DNA from: Gnetum montanum
Lineage: Eukaryota; Streptophyta; Gnetopsida; Gnetales; Gnetaceae
Assembly: GCA_015680685.1 (NCBI GenBank)
Contig: MNCI01018080.1
Span: 199,168-263,167, forward strand
Length of the DNA: 64,000 nt
Direction of reading: 5' to 3'
Shown: positions 47,001 to 57,545 of the stretch, piece by piece
Layout of the letters: each line of letters starts with the position of its first letter
Position numbering within the stretch: the stretch's first letter is position 1
Translations under genes and position numbers: made by a program
The notes under the pieces: model-generated
Seen by the model: the letters and a program-made list of their open reading frames with translations, nothing else
What the model was told of the DNA's origin: nothing
Database searches by the model: none

Positions 47001-48433
47001 AGTGTATACTGTAGTAAACATTTAAACTTTTATTTTTAGATTTCATACCTTTTTAACTCCAAATCATAAAATTTAGGGATTCGATGTTCATCCCTTTTAA
47101 CTCCAAACCATAAAACTAACTTATGTCATTCATCATTCTTTTACGCAGTCCAAACCTCTTTTCTGGAGAATGCAAGGTAGGCTTCATCATGTGACTTTAA
47201 TTCATCCATGCAATTATAAATGAAGCTGGTTGATCATTGCTTACTAATAATTAGGTGGTAAAACAGCAGCCATGCATATATTCTTTCTAAAAGCCTTTGT
47301 ATCAATCATTTACCTACGAGGTATTTTAACATTTTCTCGGAAAGAGAATCTCAGAAACATTTTCTTTCTCTGCGCTGACATGGAGGGAGGTCTTTAATGG
47401 TCCACGTGTTTTTTTTTTTTTCTTTTTTTTAAGCATTTAACAAGACCTGCCTTGGTCATTGGTTCCTACAGTAAAACTATGACAGTTTTATCCATCCAAA
47501 GGAAATTTTCTGCTTTTGCAAAATACTTAAATGCAACGTTCATTGGTACTTAAATACTCTATTTTAACTATTTTCCAGCCTTTTTATAGGAGGAACTTTA
47601 TTCAGCATTATAGATAGATCCTTAGAAGGTTATGTTAGAAATATCTTTTAAGAGAATTTCAATTGCATCATTTGCTTAGAACATGCCTCCAGGCTTGCAA
47701 GAGAGGTGCTGGTGTTAGGCTTTGAACCCAGAATCCCTGTGAGTACAGATTGTGTGAGCCAAGAAAGCTCCAACTAGTTATGAAAGGAATATTATTTTGT
47801 ATTAAGCAATCAAGACCCGGTTATGGATGGAATATTCTTTAGTATTATATGATTAGATTTTTCAATACTGATACTGTAAACCCAAAGAATCTCTTAGACA
47901 AATAAACTTGTGCAAAATATATCTGCAACAATAACTTCCAAATACAATAGATGTGTCCAGTATTCATGTAATGGGAACACATCTTCTGTATCATTTCCTA
48001 AAACTAACACTAGTTGCTTAAATAGCTGTCATTTTCTTCTAAAAAAATTGATTCCACAACATTCTAATAATACATGTTAGCCATCTTGTAGTAGTTGTAG
48101 TAAACACAACCAACATATTCTATCTTCATGCTGCTGATTATTCCATCTTCCAATTTGGACTTGAACATGGTGTGATCCCATTTTTACTCTGCTAATTAGT
48201 GTTCTCATGGATTTTGTTACATATAAATATTCTATTTCATCATATTTGCCACCGAAATTTATGCTTTTCTATATAAATGGTAGTTGGTCTCTTGACATAG
48301 AGAGAGAAAAAAAACCTTAAACAAATAATTACACCTCATTAAAACTCATCATAGTCATCTTAGTGCCTTTATCTCAAAAATATAGGCTAACTTGTTAAGA
48401 TAGAATTTAACAATGATTTTCTATGGTCAACAC

Positions 48434-48550
48434 TAAGTGGCTAGAGTGGTTAGCTCATTGTCTTGTTAGGTAAGAGGTTAGTGATTTAAGGCATTTCAAA
48501 TAGTTAGCTCACTCTTTTGTTAGGCAAGATATTGCCAATTCGAATCATAC
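48434..48550 (+). mobile_element. tRNA-derived SINE head, two tRNA-like units
   Basis: The first unit has an A-box-like GGCTAGAGTGGTTAGCTC and a decayed B box GGTTAGTGATTTAAG. The second has AGTTAGCTCACTC and the B-box-like CAATTCGAATC. The spacing is that of RNA polymerase III promoters in tRNA genes. No cloverleaf folds well, so these are SINE relics rather than tRNA genes. Confidence 0.5.
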
Positions 48551-49159
48551 TTAAAGCATCCTCCATTTAAATTATAATATCTTGTATTAGTTTTAATGTT
48601 AATATAAATCCTACATATTCCATAACCACCAATGACAAATTTGTTTTTCCCTACAAACCAAACCAAAGGTAAGAAAGCTATATAAGCCATGAAGAGTCTT
48701 TCATAGGAAATAAATACTACTTTTCTTCCTATCAAATCAAGAAAGCAAATAAGCTTTAGATTAATCCTACAAAATGATCAAAACTTTATTCTCTTATGTC
48801 ATAAAACTAGTTCAACTATGTCCAAGTGGAAAAATCAAGTCTTTTTATGACAAAACAATTTAAGGTTTTACACACTTTATAGTAGAAAATACCTATATTA
48901 AGAAAGCTTATTCATTTCTATTTGTCTGAAATATTTTTGTAAGTGACTTTTCATAAAGAACCTCTTGTTTTTCATGTTTTTTCTTTCAAATAACTATAAT
49001 TAAAAAAATCTCTATAGTATGACATCAATAGAATTGTTATACTGTGTTGTTTGTTCATGTTATAAAAGAATCATTACCTAGAGGCCAAAGTTCATCATGC
49101 TAAGCAAAGTCATGCGATGGTAAGTAGATAGTAAAAACCCAACCTCTTTTCAAGTGACT

Positions 49160-49218
49160 ACACTGAAGTTTGAACTTGGTCTTACAACTTGAGAGATGAA
49201 TACCTTACCATCACTCCA
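49160..49218 (-). mobile_element. tRNA-derived SINE head
   Basis: On the minus strand, an A-box-like GAGTGATGGTAAGGTA is followed, at tRNA-like distance, by the B-box-like GACCAAGTTCAAACTTC. Confidence 0.5.
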
Positions 49219-50004
49219 AATAATAGTCCATAAAGTAGTACTTATCTACTTTTGCTTTCCAATAAAGTACAACATTAATACAATAAATAATTTTATTTAA
49301 AAAGTACTTTTAACAAAAAAATATTTACATAACACAAAGTACTCATATAGTTACCCCTTCTAACCTCATATTGTTACTCCATATAAAAATGCATTTTTGT
49401 TGTATATCCTTTCTCTAATATTTTAGTTACTCTTTTATTTTAAGGTAAATTTGATCATAATCTATTCTTTTCTTTTTATTTTCAGCTGTATTCCCTGATT
49501 TGAGGGAGGCTCTTAAAAAACCACTTCTTGCTAATTTGATAGGTTGATAAACACCTATTACACATTGTATTTTTTTATCTTTCACTGCAAATTCTGTATT
49601 TTTCTTATCATATCTCTATCGTAAACAAATGCAAGACATACACCAAAAGAATTAAATTCACCTAACCATTATTTTCAAACAAATCGTGTCATGATGGTAT
49701 CAAAGAAATACTACTAATTTTCTTAATTGAATAAAGGAACCTATCTTCAGCAAAGACTATCATTTTTACGTAAGAACAATCTACATATTTTTTTTAAAAA
49801 AAAAAAAAGCTTAAAAAATGTGAGACGTCTGAAATTGGCTATTACAAAAATAATAAATTTCTGTTGAACATAAAATGGAATGACATTAGAATCATGTGGA
49901 ACAGATGATACACTAAAATGGTAATATATACATGAAGAAAATGCATGCATAAGACATGAAAAGTTATATAGGTTTCAGCAAGACTGGTCTGTCCAAGGTA
50001 TGTA

Positions 50005-50150
50005 TCAAAATCGAGAACTCATTTGTATCCTAGCTCCTCCTGAAACAATGAAGCTACGCTTTTTCCGGTAATATACAATAGGTGAGCATATAATCAGAAG
50101 GCACATAACAATAGCCTGCAACCATGTCAGAGGATTCACAATTAATGAAG
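50005..50150 (-). CDS. candidate last exon of an unidentified membrane protein
   Basis: The minus strand encodes TSLIVNPLTWLQ, AIVMCLLIICSPIVYY and RKKRSFIVSGGAR, ending IQMSSRF and TGA (50007-50005): a hydrophobic segment followed by a basic stop-transfer cluster, typical of a single-pass membrane protein tail. Possible 3' splice sites (AG) lie near 50150 or at 50117-50116 (TTGCAG). I do not recognise the family. The absence of stops and the sensible composition, in a region where chance ORFs look quite different, support it as an exon, but no transcript evidence is available. Confidence 0.4.
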
Positions 50151-50285
50151 TCTTAGCTTCTTAATCAGATAAGAAACAAACAATAAATCTTGGCAGCTAA
50201 AGCAATCACTAATCTTACATGAAATTTTCAAGAGAAACAGGGTAAGTCATTAACATAAGAATTAGAATTTCTTTTGAACCTATAC

Positions 50286-50434
50286 TATCTAGAATAAACT
50301 CCAATCTGCCCATCACTATTAACAGAAACTTTTATTTCGACAGTGCAAAGCAATTTTACTTTGCAATGCTCTACACACCCATCATCAGCTATAAAAATAT
50401 TGCCAATCGCATTGAAGAAGCCAGCCCTAGATTG
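50286..50434 (-). CDS. candidate internal exon, same unidentified gene
   Basis: Just after a good acceptor (TTGTTTATCCTAG) the minus strand reads QSRAGFFNAIGNIFIADDGC and VEHCKVKLLCTVEIKVSV, then NSDGQIGVYSR: an extracellular-looking, Cys-containing, beta-rich segment. TAG follows at once, and a possible donor is GTATAG just before it. The phase with the terminal exon is not settled. A further candidate (HIDKPERATVYQDFHLKQEI, then FLFNYK) lies near 51275-51185 on the same strand. Confidence 0.35.
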
Positions 50435-51486
50435 CTAGGATAAACAACTAACAAGAAACTTTGATGTGTATCACCATTGCTATCCCACATCCAAAACTTG
50501 ACAAGCAAAGGGGACAGATAATTTTAAAAGAAAACGAAAACACAGATATAAAAGCAGTAACTAAAAGGGAAGCACAAGGAAATTGCCACGACCGACTTTG
50601 TTGCACTTGCCCCAAATATGAAACTGCTCTAATTGATAAGCATACATATGCCTAAACAGATATATCTCTCACATGCAACTATCGAAAATAAAAATCCATG
50701 TTCCACTAGCCATAGAGGCGAAGCAGCTCTAATTAATTTGCAAACATAAATGTCAAAAAAGATGTCTTTCAGATGCAACCCTAAAAAGTTTGGTGCCGAT
50801 TTTCTTCCTATCATCATCATCATGATCTAGAAAATTTCAATAACCATCGTACCATTTGTCATTTTCACATGTTAATCACGGTACAAAAACCATCAATTGA
50901 ATATGAAAACTTATCAATTTCCAGTGTTACAATTTATATATATTTCTGTATTCAATAACATCACAGAGTTGATAACCTAGAAAAACCTACCAGTCCATCT
51001 CAGCATAACTAATCCTAAATGGGGACACCAGATACCAACCTCAAAAATCAGAGTGAGATGCTAATTCTTGATGTGTTAATCCAGCATTCTAGACTCTAAT
51101 TCTAACTTAAGAAACAAACGCAAAATAATCATATCTATAGAAAGATCCCATCACAAAATAGATTGGTGTACTACTATTATGTTGGGCACCCCCTAGGATC
51201 TTATAATTAAATAGAAATATCTCCTGCTTCAAATGGAAGTCCTGGTAAACGGTGGCCCTCTCAGGTTTGTCAATATGCTACTGCTGATGTGAAGGTAACA
51301 ATTTAATCCTAACTTCAGAAACAAAAATTATAATAATGTAAGGCTCAAAAGCATAGCCAGTCAAGTCCTATTTTATAAAACTGAATTTTTACTTACATCC
51401 ACTGAGACCCTTTTGGATATATGGGAGAGAACAGTTTCAAAAATCCATTTACAAAACTTTTTTAATCCGTAACTTAGCATTGCCCA

Positions 51487-51542
51487 CTGAAATCAAACCT
51501 ATAACCTGGGATTTCTTCGCCAAGGCTCCTACCACCAAGCTT
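51487..51542 (-). mobile_element. tRNA-derived SINE head
   Basis: On the minus strand, the A-box-like TAAGCTTGGTGGTAGGAGCC is followed by the B-box-like ATAGGTTTGATTTCAG. Confidence 0.5.
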
Positions 51543-51889
51543 ACACCTCATTTTATCTTAGATTGATTTCTATATCATATCTTCTTTCCAATTTTTTTAC
51601 TAATAACCACCATACTTTATCTAGATTGATTTATGTCCCTTCCAAAGTTCTACAATTTTTACTTTCCAAGTTTGAAAGATCACATGTCCTAGCAAAGCAC
51701 TTCAAATTGTATTAACATGCTAAGTTCCACTAATCCAAGTCCAAGCAGTTGTTGGTTCCTGTAAAGATTTTTTGCACATTGAACCTGAAATTCAAATTGT
51801 TTTTAACTGTATCCAAAACCCTATGGATCTCTTAGAATGGTTCTGTCTCAACAATCATTGCATAATGCTTGTATGTCTCAGCAAACTAT

Positions 51890-51941
51890 TGGGATCAAAC
51901 TTGTAACTTACAGAACACAACCCACATGCCTTAACCACCAA
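51890..51941 (-). mobile_element. tRNA-derived SINE head
   Basis: On the minus strand, the A-box-like TTGGTGGTTAAGGCAT is followed by the B-box-like CAAGTTTGATCCC. Confidence 0.5.
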
Positions 51942-52441
51942 CAAATCAGCTTACTAAAATGTTGATTTGTAGCTTTGCAAACTATGTTCCAAATATGAAC
52001 AATTGCAGAGCCATGCAAATTTATATAATTACCACCTACCTAAGCATTCTTACAGGAACAACTATTAACAATCATCTGTCCTTGATTCCAAAAATTATCG
52101 ATTGTTAAAATTGTGTGCCAATTCAAAAAAGACATGAACTTTAAGAATTAGCCATAGTTTCTTCCAGTGAATAGCTCCTTTATCTACATAACCCATGTAT
52201 AGAGTATCATACATGTCTGAAACTTTCGTACAGTTGTTTATTTTCCCAAAACCAAGCACCACCATCTGGAGATTTCATGCAGTGATTTTCCATGCATGCA
52301 CATACTTTTTCAAATACTATCTATATTGCAGAAGCACCAAAAATATAGTCCTTCCAGAAAACCTTGTGTTTTTCAAATATTTACTCTTCATCCCTTTTAA
52401 CCCACATGGCATCTTCATTCACAATTCTCCAAACTAACTAA

Positions 52442-53185
52442 TGAGGACATCACCTCAGCCTAATATATGCAATCCTCTATTGTGTGTGTTTGTGTATGTG
52501 TCTTTGTGTATTTTGCATGATTTGCGTAAGTTTCAGGCATTCCAGGGCCATGAGAAGCTCAAAGGAGGTCAAAAGGAGAATTTCAGAAGCTTCTTGGGAG
52601 GCTGAAGTTGCTTGCTGCCCAAACGTCTTAAACAGAATGGTTTCTGGTTGAAAGTGGAGACGTCTCCAGAAGGCCAAACATCTTGGATCAAGACGTTTTG
52701 ACTGGTGACTGCCTGTCTTCTGGCCAGACGTCTTAGCCAGCAAGACATCTTAGCAGGTGATAAACTAGGACTTCATGGAGATATCTTGGATCATTTAAAA
52801 GCCAACACCAAGGGAAGCTAAACGGTCACCTCGAGCCTATAAATTGACATCAAGGATCACTTTTGGGGTGCCAACTGGGAGAGTTCAGTGAGGACCATTT
52901 GGATGATTCATTGAAAGGGCAATTGTGTGTGTGTGAGTGTGTGTGTGTCTTGAGCCTAGGGCGAGAATGTGTGTTGACTCATGTTGTGTGGTGGCTTAGC
53001 CTTGTGGGAGTGAGAGTATAGTGAGGGAATTTGAGTGTCTTGTCTATTCTTTGGATACTTGTATCCATTTCATTTGTACTCCATTTACATTTGTTTCATG
53101 CAAAAATAAAGATATGTTTTCCTTTCTTGTGACTGAAACATCTTGAGTGGGCTTGGATTGTGGAATCCAAGGGGGCTCCTCACCA
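52442..53185 (+). repeat. 5' LTR of element E4
   Basis: It starts TGAGGACATCACCTCA and ends CTCCTCACCA; 744 bp. U3 holds a series of GACGTC-containing sites (52623, 52656, 52690, 52734). The TATA box CCTATAAATT is at 52836-52845. The TG-rich tract GTGTGTGTGTGAGTGTG is near 52925. It aligns along its length with 63226-63951, with many differences. Confidence 0.85.
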
Positions 53186-53187
53186 TC

Positions 53188-53201
53188 TTGATATCAAAGC
53201 A
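53188..53201 (+). other. primer-binding site of E4 (tRNA-iMet type)
   Basis: TTGATATCAAAGCA lies two bases after the LTR and resembles TGGTATCAGAGC, the initiator-Met PBS used by chromoviruses and many copia elements. Confidence 0.65.
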
Positions 53202-53573
53202 TAAGGATTAAGGGCAATTCACCTCAAGTGGAAGAAGCCTCTTCACCACAGCACAAGGATTCCCTCATCTCCAATTCCTTTTGGTTTGCAATTTTAATTG
53301 TGTATCAATTTCCATATTCATTAGGGTTTTGTGAACTCCTTTTGGTCCTTTTGGCTGATCAATTGTATTGGGTATTAAAAATTCTAGTTGTCTGATATAC
53401 CCATTAGTTTGGAATAGCCAGTGTTTCTTTGAATTATGTACATTTCAATTTGGGCTTTGATACTTCTTGTAGGTTATATTGTTGGGCACTCCAAAATTTT
53501 TTTGGGGTACTCTTAATCCTTTGAATCTTTCTTGTGGATATTTGTGGATTTTATCATTTAAGTCATTTTAAAC

Positions 53574-54800
53574 ATGGCTCTCAAGAAGAAAACAGTCCAA
53601 GCTTTGACTAGGACATGGAGGAGATGAAGAATGCTTCCAAGTAAATTGTGAACAAACTTCAAAAGCTACAAGAGTAGAAAGAGCATCTAGGCAAGATGAC
53701 AATTCAAGGGCTTCTTCATCAAGAGCTTCTTCAGCAAGGCATTCATCTATGCCAGACCTTAATTATGACATTCCTTTTGAGGATAAAGACTTTGGAAAAG
53801 ATAAGAAAATACAGGGGATCCCTCATACTCCAAATGTTGTGTCAAGACCTTATGGTTTTAATATTCAAGAGCAAGGAATCATGTACCCACTTCAAGACCT
53901 CAAAGGCACTCAAGTGAAGAAATGGAGACTACTCTTGCAAAGGCATTGAGACATGTTGCTAGATTGCCTCATGTGGAAGTTAAGACCTTCAATTGAATGG
54001 AAGGAACTGAAGCTTTTCTCTAATGGCTGAAGGTCTTGTACCACTATTTTGAGTTCGAAGATGTTGAAGACCATCAAACAAATGTCCTACGCTGAAACAA
54101 AACTGGAAGATATAGCCCTAACTTGGCGAGAAAAAGAAAGTCATGCTTACCTCATGAGCAATGGTAGTCCTACCAGATATTGGCAACTTATGCAATTTAA
54201 GAAGACCCAACATAGGCAAGAAGCCATCCAAAGGTTTCAAGTATTCAAGACAAGGTGATAAAAGTGTCAAGGAGTTCTATATGAATTTTTCCAAAGCCTT
54301 CAAGCAATCAAGAGTTGAATGAAATGAGTATGAGCAAACCTATAATTTCCTAGATGAATTGAAAATAGAATATTGGCAAGAGGTTACATTCTATGAGCCC
54401 CAAACATTGGATGAGGCTTTTGAATTGGCATTCAAAGTTGAGGGGAATATTCATGGCTACAATAAGGGTTCCCAAACCTCCTAAGTGCAAAGACTTCAAA
54501 GTTTCTAAGGGTGAGAAGGTAGCAAAGGAGAAGGGCAATGCCAAAGAAGACACACATGAAAAGCAAAACAAAAACAAGAAAGACAAGGCCAAGCTTCCAA
54601 GGACTTCTCCAAGAAAGGGAAATGTCAAGGGAATGATAATTCTTCCGAAATTCAATGCTTCAATTATGGTAAGATGGGACATAAGCAATGAAAATACAAA
54701 ATGTCTAAAGCATCAAAGGGCAAGGAACTTCCAACATCAGGGAATGAAGAGTCTTGAAATAATGGTAATCCTCATGTCCCTACTAAAATTGAAGATGTGA
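53574..54800 (+). pseudogene. gag of E4 (degenerate)
   Basis: Start MALKKKTVQALTRTW. The Gag core is split between frames: WLKVLYHYFEFEDVEDHQ (54025), then KLEDIALTWREKESHAYLM (54097), then RQEAIQRFQVFKTR. A Lys-rich segment (54480-54620) precedes a zinc knuckle near 54653 that has lost its residues: CFNY for CFNC, then GKMGHKQ followed by TGA for Trp and TAC for Cys, all G-to-A changes. The leader 53202-53573 shows nothing else. Confidence 0.7.
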
Positions 54801-55057
54801 GATTAATTCTTATACTTTGATGGAAAATTGCATGTGAATCAAGATACTTTGAGGAAAATGTTATTGAGAATTGAGGCTAGGTATCTTAATAGTGGAAGGT
54901 GGATACCTATCTTAATTGATGGTAGTGCACAAGAGAATGTTCTTTATTCTAAGGTTGTTGCCAAGCTTGGTTTGAAGATATTTCTACATCCTAAACCCTA
55001 TAGAGTTTATTGGCTCTCTAGAGACCACTATCAAGAAGTGAAAGAGATATGTTGATG
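54800..55057 (+). pseudogene. protease of E4, first part
   Basis: The frame reads LRIEARYLNSGRWIPILIDG, then SAQENVLYSKVVAKLGLK. ILIDGSAQEN occupies the place of the aspartic protease active site (LIDGGSxxN in this group). It is cut by the solo LTR at 55058 and resumes near 55736. Confidence 0.7.
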
Positions 55058-55727
55058 AGGAGCTCCCATGGATTCCACAATCCAAGCTCTCTCAAAGTCA
55101 CAAAACAGCAAATTTGAACAAGAAAAGAAAAATGAAAGCTTATTCTTTCTCAAATGGTGAATTTACAGCTGAAAGGATGCACAATTCCCAAGGATGGACA
55201 AGAGATTCAATCCAACTCTCACACAATCAAAGAAAATGCACACTCACATGGATGATGATCAAGGCACCTGGCTAAGGCTCTATCTCTCTATACTATTCTC
55301 TCTGTAGACTCTCTCTTGCTAGACTCTCTTGATCAAATTGAAGGCCCAACAAGTCTATTTATATCTTTTTCCCCCTGTCTCTTCATCTTTCCTCTTTAAA
55401 TTCAAAATTGAAATCTTTAAAAACTCATAGGAAATTATCTTGTATTTGTTTGGGAAGTCTCAGAGGAGAACGGAATGTCTCAACCAAAAGTGGCTGTTAA
55501 CAACTGGGATGTCTTGAAATCATGTGGAACATCTCAGCTGAGAGATCTAAAATGTAGTTGGGACATCTCACTTCCAAGGCCAAAATACAAAGATGCTTGT
55601 TTCAAGGCCTGGAACCTTCAGACACCTCCAAACAAGTCCCCATAGCCCCCAAAACACCCTAAACTCATCAAAATAGTCCCAAAACACTCCCAAACATGCC
55701 AAAACTCTAGGGAAAGATCCCATCATT
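55058..55727 (-). repeat. solo LTR nested in E4
   Basis: On the minus strand it starts TGATGGGATCTTTCCC and ends GGGAGCTCCTCATCA. The end GCTTGGATTGTGGAATCCA, followed by GGAGCTCCTCATCA, is nearly that of E4's own LTRs, so it belongs to a related family. The TATA box GATATAAATAGAC is near 55365. No internal region accompanies it. E4's protease frame continues on the far side. The flanks show AGAGATATGT and GAGAGATGT, a partial target duplication at best. Confidence 0.75.
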
Positions 55728-55735
55728 AGAGAGAT

Positions 55736-55990
55736 GTTACATTGGCCTATTTGATGTCCACATCATATGCATTTTGTCATTTAAGATAAGTACCTTTAGA
55801 CATCAAGTGAGTTGTGACATTCTCCCTATTGATTGTACTGATGTTATTTTGGGTAGACCTTGAAATTATGACAACAAGACTACATTGGATGGTGCTAGAC
55901 ACATTTGATCAATCCCTAGGAATGATGAGATACATAATTTGATTTCTATGATCATTGAGCAATACAAATCTAATGTTTCCACTAATGCAT
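55736..55990 (+). pseudogene. protease-RT linker of E4, second part
   Basis: Fragments read ILPIDCTDVILGRP, then NYDNKTTLDGARH and NDEIHNLISM, which is the usual sequence after a Ty3/Gypsy protease (LLGRPWQ pattern). It is interrupted by the copia element near 55990; the linker resumes at about 60900 (SECEYIHEHEQAGHGFAIVS). Confidence 0.7.
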
Positions 55991-55991
55991 C

Positions 55992-56268
55992 TAAAAAACA
56001 AGAGAAGAGAAGAAAATGGTTTTTATTTTATTCACCACAGTCTGACATACCGGGGGAGGGGTCCTTTTATAGTAGAAGGAGAGACTAAAATAAGAGAAAT
56101 TTGTTACAAATCAAATCCCACAATTAGAAGAGATATTCTCTACTCATTACAGCAGATAACAATTAGAGAAAATTCCACAATTAGAGGAGATATTCTCTAC
56201 TGATCACAGCAGAGAAATCAGGAAACAAATCAGGGAAAAAAATCATGGAATATTCTTGACTTTTTTAA
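55992..56268 (-). repeat. 3' LTR of copia element
   Basis: On the minus strand it starts TGTTAAAAAAGTCAAG after the purine tract GAGGGGGAG (56277-56269). The TATA box ACTATAAAAGGACC is near 56070. It contains two copies of a GTAGAGAATATCTC unit and ends near CTTCTCTTGTTTTTTAG. Confidence 0.8.
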
Positions 56269-56277
56269 CACTCCCCC

Positions 56278-56797
56278 TCAAGCTGGTGAAAAAATGTCTT
56301 CCATTGCCAACTTGGAAACTAAATTATCGAACTGTTTCTTGTGAAGGCCCTTGGTAAGGATATCTACCATTTGATTGATAGTGGGTACATACAACATGTA
56401 AATGACTCCATTCTTGATCTTCTCTTTGATGAAATGCTTGTCAACTTCTACATGTTTCATCTTGTCGTGAAGAACCGGATTGTGAGCAATAGCTATTGCT
56501 GACTTGTTATTGCAGTATACTTTAATCGATAGTGGAGTAGGAATTTTTAATTCTTGAAGAAGTTCTTTTAACCATAAGACCTCACAAATTCCATGAGCAA
56601 CAAACCTGAATTCAACTTCAACACTACTCCTAGCTACTACACTTTGTTTTTTACTTCTCCATGTCACTAAATTTCCACCTACAAAGGTACAATACCCTAG
56701 TGTCAATCTTCTATCAATGACATTCCCTGCCCAATCTACGACTATATAAGCTTCTATCTGCAAATGGCCATTATTCCTAAAGAGTAGTCCTTTGCCA
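56278..56797 (-). pseudogene. copia RNase H
   Basis: A 161-codon open frame (56763-56278): IEAYIVVDWAGNVIDRRLT, LGYCTFVGGNLVTWRSKKQS, then VYCNNKSAIAIAHNPVLHD and VDKHFIKEKIKNG, ending AMEDIFSPA. It matches Ty1/Copia RNase H of the Tork type. The family pattern has Asp at ADWAG and YCDN; here VDWAG and YCNN, so at least one catalytic Asp is changed to Asn (G to A). Confidence 0.85.
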
Positions 56798-57545
56798 GGA
56801 GTTCCCTTTAGATATCTAAGAATTCAGTACACTGCTTCAAAATGTTTTAGGCCTGGAGAATGCATGAATTGACTTACCACACTTACGACAAAGGCAATAT
56901 CAAGTCGTGTATGTGATAGACAGATTAATTTGCCCACGAGTCTTTGGTATCATTCTTTTTTATCCACATCCTTGGCATCACCTACTTGCAACATCATGTT
57001 GAGTTCAATGGGTGTTTCAACTACCTTGCATCCAAGCATACCTGTTTCACTAAGTCAAGAATATATTTNTAGATCCAGAGAAGGAATCTTTGTCAACCAG
57101 TGGAAATATATTCTTGACTTAGTGAAACAGGTATGCTTGGATGCAAGGTAGTTGAAACACCCATTGAACTCAACATGATGTTGCAAGTAGGTGATGCCAA
57201 GGATGTGGATAAAAAAGAATGATACCAAAGACTCGTGGGCAAATTAATCTGTCTATCACATACACGACTTGATATTGCCTTTGTCGTAAGTGTGGTAAGT
57301 CAATTCATGCATTCTCCAGGCCTAAAACATTTTGAAGCAGTGTACTGAATTCTTAGATATCTAAAGGGAACTCCNTAAACATTATTTACTTCCAAATCCC
57401 TCTCAAATCCATGTGGAAGGTCCATAAATACCTCCTCCTCAAGATCACCTTTTAAGAATGTGTTTTTCACGTCCAACTGGTGTAATGACCAATTATTACT
57501 TGCGGCAATGGAGAGAAGTACACGAATGGAGTTTATTTTGGCCAC
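56798..57545 (-). pseudogene. copia reverse transcriptase, disrupted by artefact
   Basis: The right part (57545-57376) reads MAKINSIRVLLSIAASNNW, then LHQLDVKNTFLKGDLEEEVF, the RT fingers with the first catalytic Asp. The left part (57068-56798, minus) carries the RT thumb: CLSHTRLDIAFVVSVVSQFM, then HSPGLKHFEAVY. Between them lies 57070-57374, which reads on the plus strand (SREGIFVNQWKYILDLV), bounded by single N bases. The segment with the second catalytic motif is missing. Confidence 0.8.

Larger units (their letters stand above)
47001..49990. other. intergenic, AT-rich, with SINE remnants
   Basis: I see no gene. Apart from the tRNA-like pieces at 48434-48550 and 49160-49218, and a weak one near 47690-47775, it holds only A/T runs (47410-47431 T-rich, 49789-49810 mixed) and chance ORFs. 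Confidence 0.5.
50435..52441. other. possible introns and intergenic sequence with SINE remnants
   Basis: No clear gene. If the minus-strand exon candidates are real, this stretch holds introns and upstream exons. Two tRNA-like SINE heads (51487-51542 and 51890-51941) lie within it. Confidence 0.35.

Noticed and set aside
48434-48550. Functional tRNA genes
   Set aside because: A and B boxes are visible, but acceptor and anticodon stems do not pair and no CCA-ready end is seen; SINE remnants are more likely.
50005-50434. Naming the exon candidates after a known plant membrane protein family
   Set aside because: The pieces are too short, and I could not match them to a family with confidence.
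56798-57375. Natural long hairpin or MITE in the copia element
   Set aside because: Perfect arms, single Ns at both edges and disruption of the RT frame fit an assembly artefact better.
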